In this document: one piece after another, positions 61,303 through 64,000 of the stretch
Layout of the letters: the number at the start of each line of letters is the position of its first letter
Numbering within the stretch: position 1 is the stretch's first letter
Assembly: GCF_047675955.1 (NCBI RefSeq)
Contig: NC_132910.1
Span: 112,141,143 to 112,205,142 of the forward strand
Reading direction: 5' to 3'
DNA from: Chlorocebus sabaeus
Lineage: Eukaryota; Chordata; Mammalia; Primates; Cercopithecidae
Length of the DNA: 64,000 nucleotides
Program-made: the position numbers and the translations under genes
The notes under the pieces: generated by a model
Seen by the model: the letters and a program-made list of their open reading frames with translations, nothing else
Databases searched by the model: none
Told to the model about the DNA's origin: nothing

Positions 61303-61595
61303 GGTGGGTGCGGTGGCACTTTGATGACCTGAGGTCAGGAGTTCGAGACCAGCCTAACCAATATAGTGAAACTCCATCTCTACTAAAAATACAAAAAAAA
61401 AAAAAAAAAAAAAAAAAATTAGCTGGACGTGGTGGCACGTGCCTGTAATCCCAGCTACTCAGGAAGCAGAGGCAGGAGAATGGCTTGAACCTGGGTGGCA
61501 GAGGTTGCAGTGACTTGAGATCGCACCACTGCACTCCAGCCTGGATGACAGAGCAAGACTCTGTCTCAAAAAAGGAAAAGAAAAGAAAAGAAAAG
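61303..61595 (+). mobile_element. Alu with left-arm deletion and A26 internal tract
   Basis: Exact duplication aaataagacaca at 61291-61302 and 61596-61607. About 45 bp of the left arm are missing after gtgcggtggc. The middle linker is A26 (61393-61418), and the tail is (AAAAG)n. Confidence 0.96.
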
Positions 61596-61607
61596 AAATA
61601 AGACACA

Positions 61608-62689
61608 ATATGGCATATAGGCCATATTATCATTTATATAAATGAAAAATGTAAAAAAAAAAGAAAGCAAACACAAACAAGTCAAAAAGCTACACACATT
61701 TTATGAGAAAAATACAAAGCAAAGGATACTTTAAACTTGAGAGTGGTTGACTACACGGTTTGCAGAAGGAAAATTAAAGTGTGGAAGAGAAATAAAGACA
61801 ACTGATAAACTAATAAAAGAGTGATCTTGTCCAGATAAATAATTGTGGTATTCTGTGAACTAGGGAGTATAATGAATTAATTCAACTCTGTTTACTCTCT
61901 TCCACCCCAAATCAAAAGAGCAATTACTTATCTTGAGGATGGGAGTAGCACTTCACAAGTGTAGAAACCGTGCAGGTGAAAGGCAGGGGATAAAAGGGAG
62001 ATTTTTCAAGATATATAACTTCTGTTTGTATGCCTTTAACAATGTGAATGTCTTACCCATTAAATAAATTTTGTTCTAGGGCAAAAACACAAAGAAAAAC
62101 TATTCGATGACATTTTCCTAAATATAATATAAATTTCCTGATTACATAATCCTTGTATATGTATATATACACACACACACACAAACCTCTATACACACAC
62201 ACATACGTACTACACTCCACTGTCATAAATCTAAACAATGTACTGGTGTTTTAACAAAAGAGAAAATATTGGTGGAATAGAATAAGGATTTTAGAAGAAA
62301 ACATATCATATGTAAAAAATTAATGATATAATAAAGGTAGCATTTTATATCGATATAGGCTATATGATATAGTGAGTTCAGCTAAACACTGTATAATCCA
62401 GAGTACTGAGGTAACTTAATATTAAAACACATGTATATATCATTTTTAACATAAAATGATATCTATATAAATGAAAAAAATTGAGGTTAAGAATAATATC
62501 TAATATTTGACGATTGGTATTAATAGTATTATAATGCTATTAGAAACAAAAACCATACATATTGAAGAAGAGACTTTTTAAAGCAAGATAAAAGTCATAT
62601 AAGTTAAAAGCATAAAGCTTGATAAAGGTGACTATATTAAAAATAAACAACGGTTAAGGTAATCTAACAAACAAGAGAAAATATGACAG
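61608..62689. other. Mostly unassigned; simple repeat at 62.15-62.21 kb
   Basis: A TATG/CA-rich tract (62153-62212). The part at 61.62-61.77 kb is loosely like an L1M 3' UTR. No gene. Confidence 0.4.
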
Positions 62690-63310
62690 AAAAGGTCAAT
62701 ATTCTGACTATAAAATGAATTATTAATAGTCAAAACAAGAAAAGAACTGAGAAGGAAATGTAACAAACAAATGGCTATTACTCATATAAGGGAGGAATTA
62801 ATGATCTATAAACATCAGAAGATTCACAATCTTATAAATAATTAGATGAATGTAAATTAAATCCCTAAAAAGATAAATTTATTTCACCCATTAATTAGCA
62901 ACAACAATAAAATGTGTTAAGATCCAAGACTGCCAAGGATGTGAACAAATATAATCTCTCATATACTATTGATAGAAACGTAATTGTTTTAGGTTTTCTG
63001 GATAACGATTTGGCATTATTTCATAAAAGTTAAGTTGTGACTCTGCTTTAATAAAGCAATAATGTCCTTCACTATTTCCCATCAATAAATGCTCATAAAA
63101 TGACCACAAAATAGCATGCACAAGGATATTTATTGCAGCACTGGTTGCAACAAGAAAATGTAGAACTATTCAAATGTAAAATGATAGAGAAATGCCTAAA
63201 CTATGAACCTTCCACCAAATGAAATTCCACTCTGCAGTTGTAAAAAGGATAGTATATTAGTACTGACACAGAGATGTCTCCAAAATTCTTCATTTTTAAC
63301 TGAATATATT
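62690..63310 (+). mobile_element. L1M ORF2 C-terminal fragment
   Basis: Sense phrases in order: acaaatggctattactcata, tttcacccattaattagc, gccaaggatgtgaacaaa, tctctcatatactattgata, aaggatatttattgcagcac. Heavily decayed and antisense to FSTL5. Confidence 0.78.
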
Positions 63311-64000
63311 CCAGATATAAAAAAAATACTGCATATCTTAATGCTCTTTTATGTAATCGCTTCAGTAAATAATCTGAGAGATTACTCAACAACCTGCTCC
63401 ATCCTCCTGAAGAGAAAAAGCTATGAGCCCTTATAAAAGGAGACTACCTATTACCATACGTACTTCTGCATTGTTTGGATATTACTTCCATGCATCAAAA
63501 TATATAAAGAAAATACGCAACTTTTCAACTTCATTATGTTTTAACTAAATGAAGTTGTATCAGTTAGATATCATTTTAATTTAATAAATTAGAAGCATAT
63601 AATTTTAAAGAGTGCTCAGTGGAATTGGCACTTTCTTATATTCCGAATGGCGGTGTAACTTGCATGTACAAAGTAATTAGTAATTAGCATGAAGGATCTT
63701 CCACGTATGTCTACCCCTTGTGATGCTAACTCACTTCCTGGTCAACTATTCTGAGGAAATAATCATAAATATGAATAAATCTTTATGCATGAATACATTC
63801 TTAACATTATTATGTTGTAGGAAACATTTTAAGCAATTTAAAAGCCCAGATAAAAATGTTTATGTAAATGACAAATGATATAGCCACTTGGCGCAACAGA
63901 ATACACATGTTAAAAAGATGTTTATAAAACACTAATTTAAGATTCAATAAATTATATAAACATAGCACAATATTGCACGAATGGTATAATTAAGCCATTA
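63311..64000. other. Unassigned intronic stretch
   Basis: AT-rich. The end (63.84-63.99 kb) may be another L1M ORF2 scrap (acacatgttaaaaagatgtt), not firm. Confidence 0.35.

Noticed and set aside
1..64000. CRISPR-like or phage-like regularly spaced repeats
   Set aside because: All regular repeats are microsatellites, Alu/L1 copies or short tandem duplications; there are no spacers or cas-like genes, and the genome is primate.

Overview
This is primate nuclear DNA, most likely human or another great ape. Roughly two dozen Alu elements (J, S and Y types), several ages of L1, MIR, L2, MaLR (THE1/MST/MLT1) LTRs and a MER5A-like DNA transposon fossil all sit in AT-rich, gene-poor sequence. I found no prokaryotic features, CRISPR array, operon or intact viral gene.

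The only host gene I can support is on the minus strand at 49.0-51.4 kb. It is the terminal coding exon of FSTL5 (follistatin-like 5), which I recognise from its C-terminal protein sequence, plus an AT-rich 3' UTR of about 1.6 kb. Everything to the right (51.4-64 kb) should be the last FSTL5 intron; I saw no further exon there. Everything to the left (1-49 kb) is intergenic sequence downstream of the gene.

Layout. 1-2.0 kb is a decayed endogenous retrovirus with an integrase relic. At 2.7-4.4 kb a segment of about 130 bp occurs twice in direct orientation. 5.1 kb has an MLT1-type LTR and 6.6-7.6 kb a 5'-truncated primate L1. 14.2-18.9 kb holds a minus-strand L1 with its own 19-bp target-site duplication and a complete 5' end, but with most of ORF2 deleted and a foldback-templated inverted insertion in ORF1. 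At 20.8-21.5 kb an Alu is split by a 330-bp solo LTR. 21.8-23.8 kb is an L2 split by an MLT1 LTR, 25.0 kb a THE1/MST LTR, and 26.3-26.8 kb an L1M with a 5' inversion. 33.8-37.0 kb is a long antisense L1M with two Alus in it, 40.1-42.8 kb the 5' half of an old L1, and 44.6-45.3 kb and 47.3-48.2 kb are Alu clusters. The FSTL5 intron carries Alus, a MIR, an MLT1 remnant and a 3' L1M fragment.

The genes do not form a pathway. The interest lies in one conserved exon and in the record of retrotransposition and replication errors around it. The best candidate for a second look is the templated inversion at 15.90-16.04 kb. I found no convincing new biological system.
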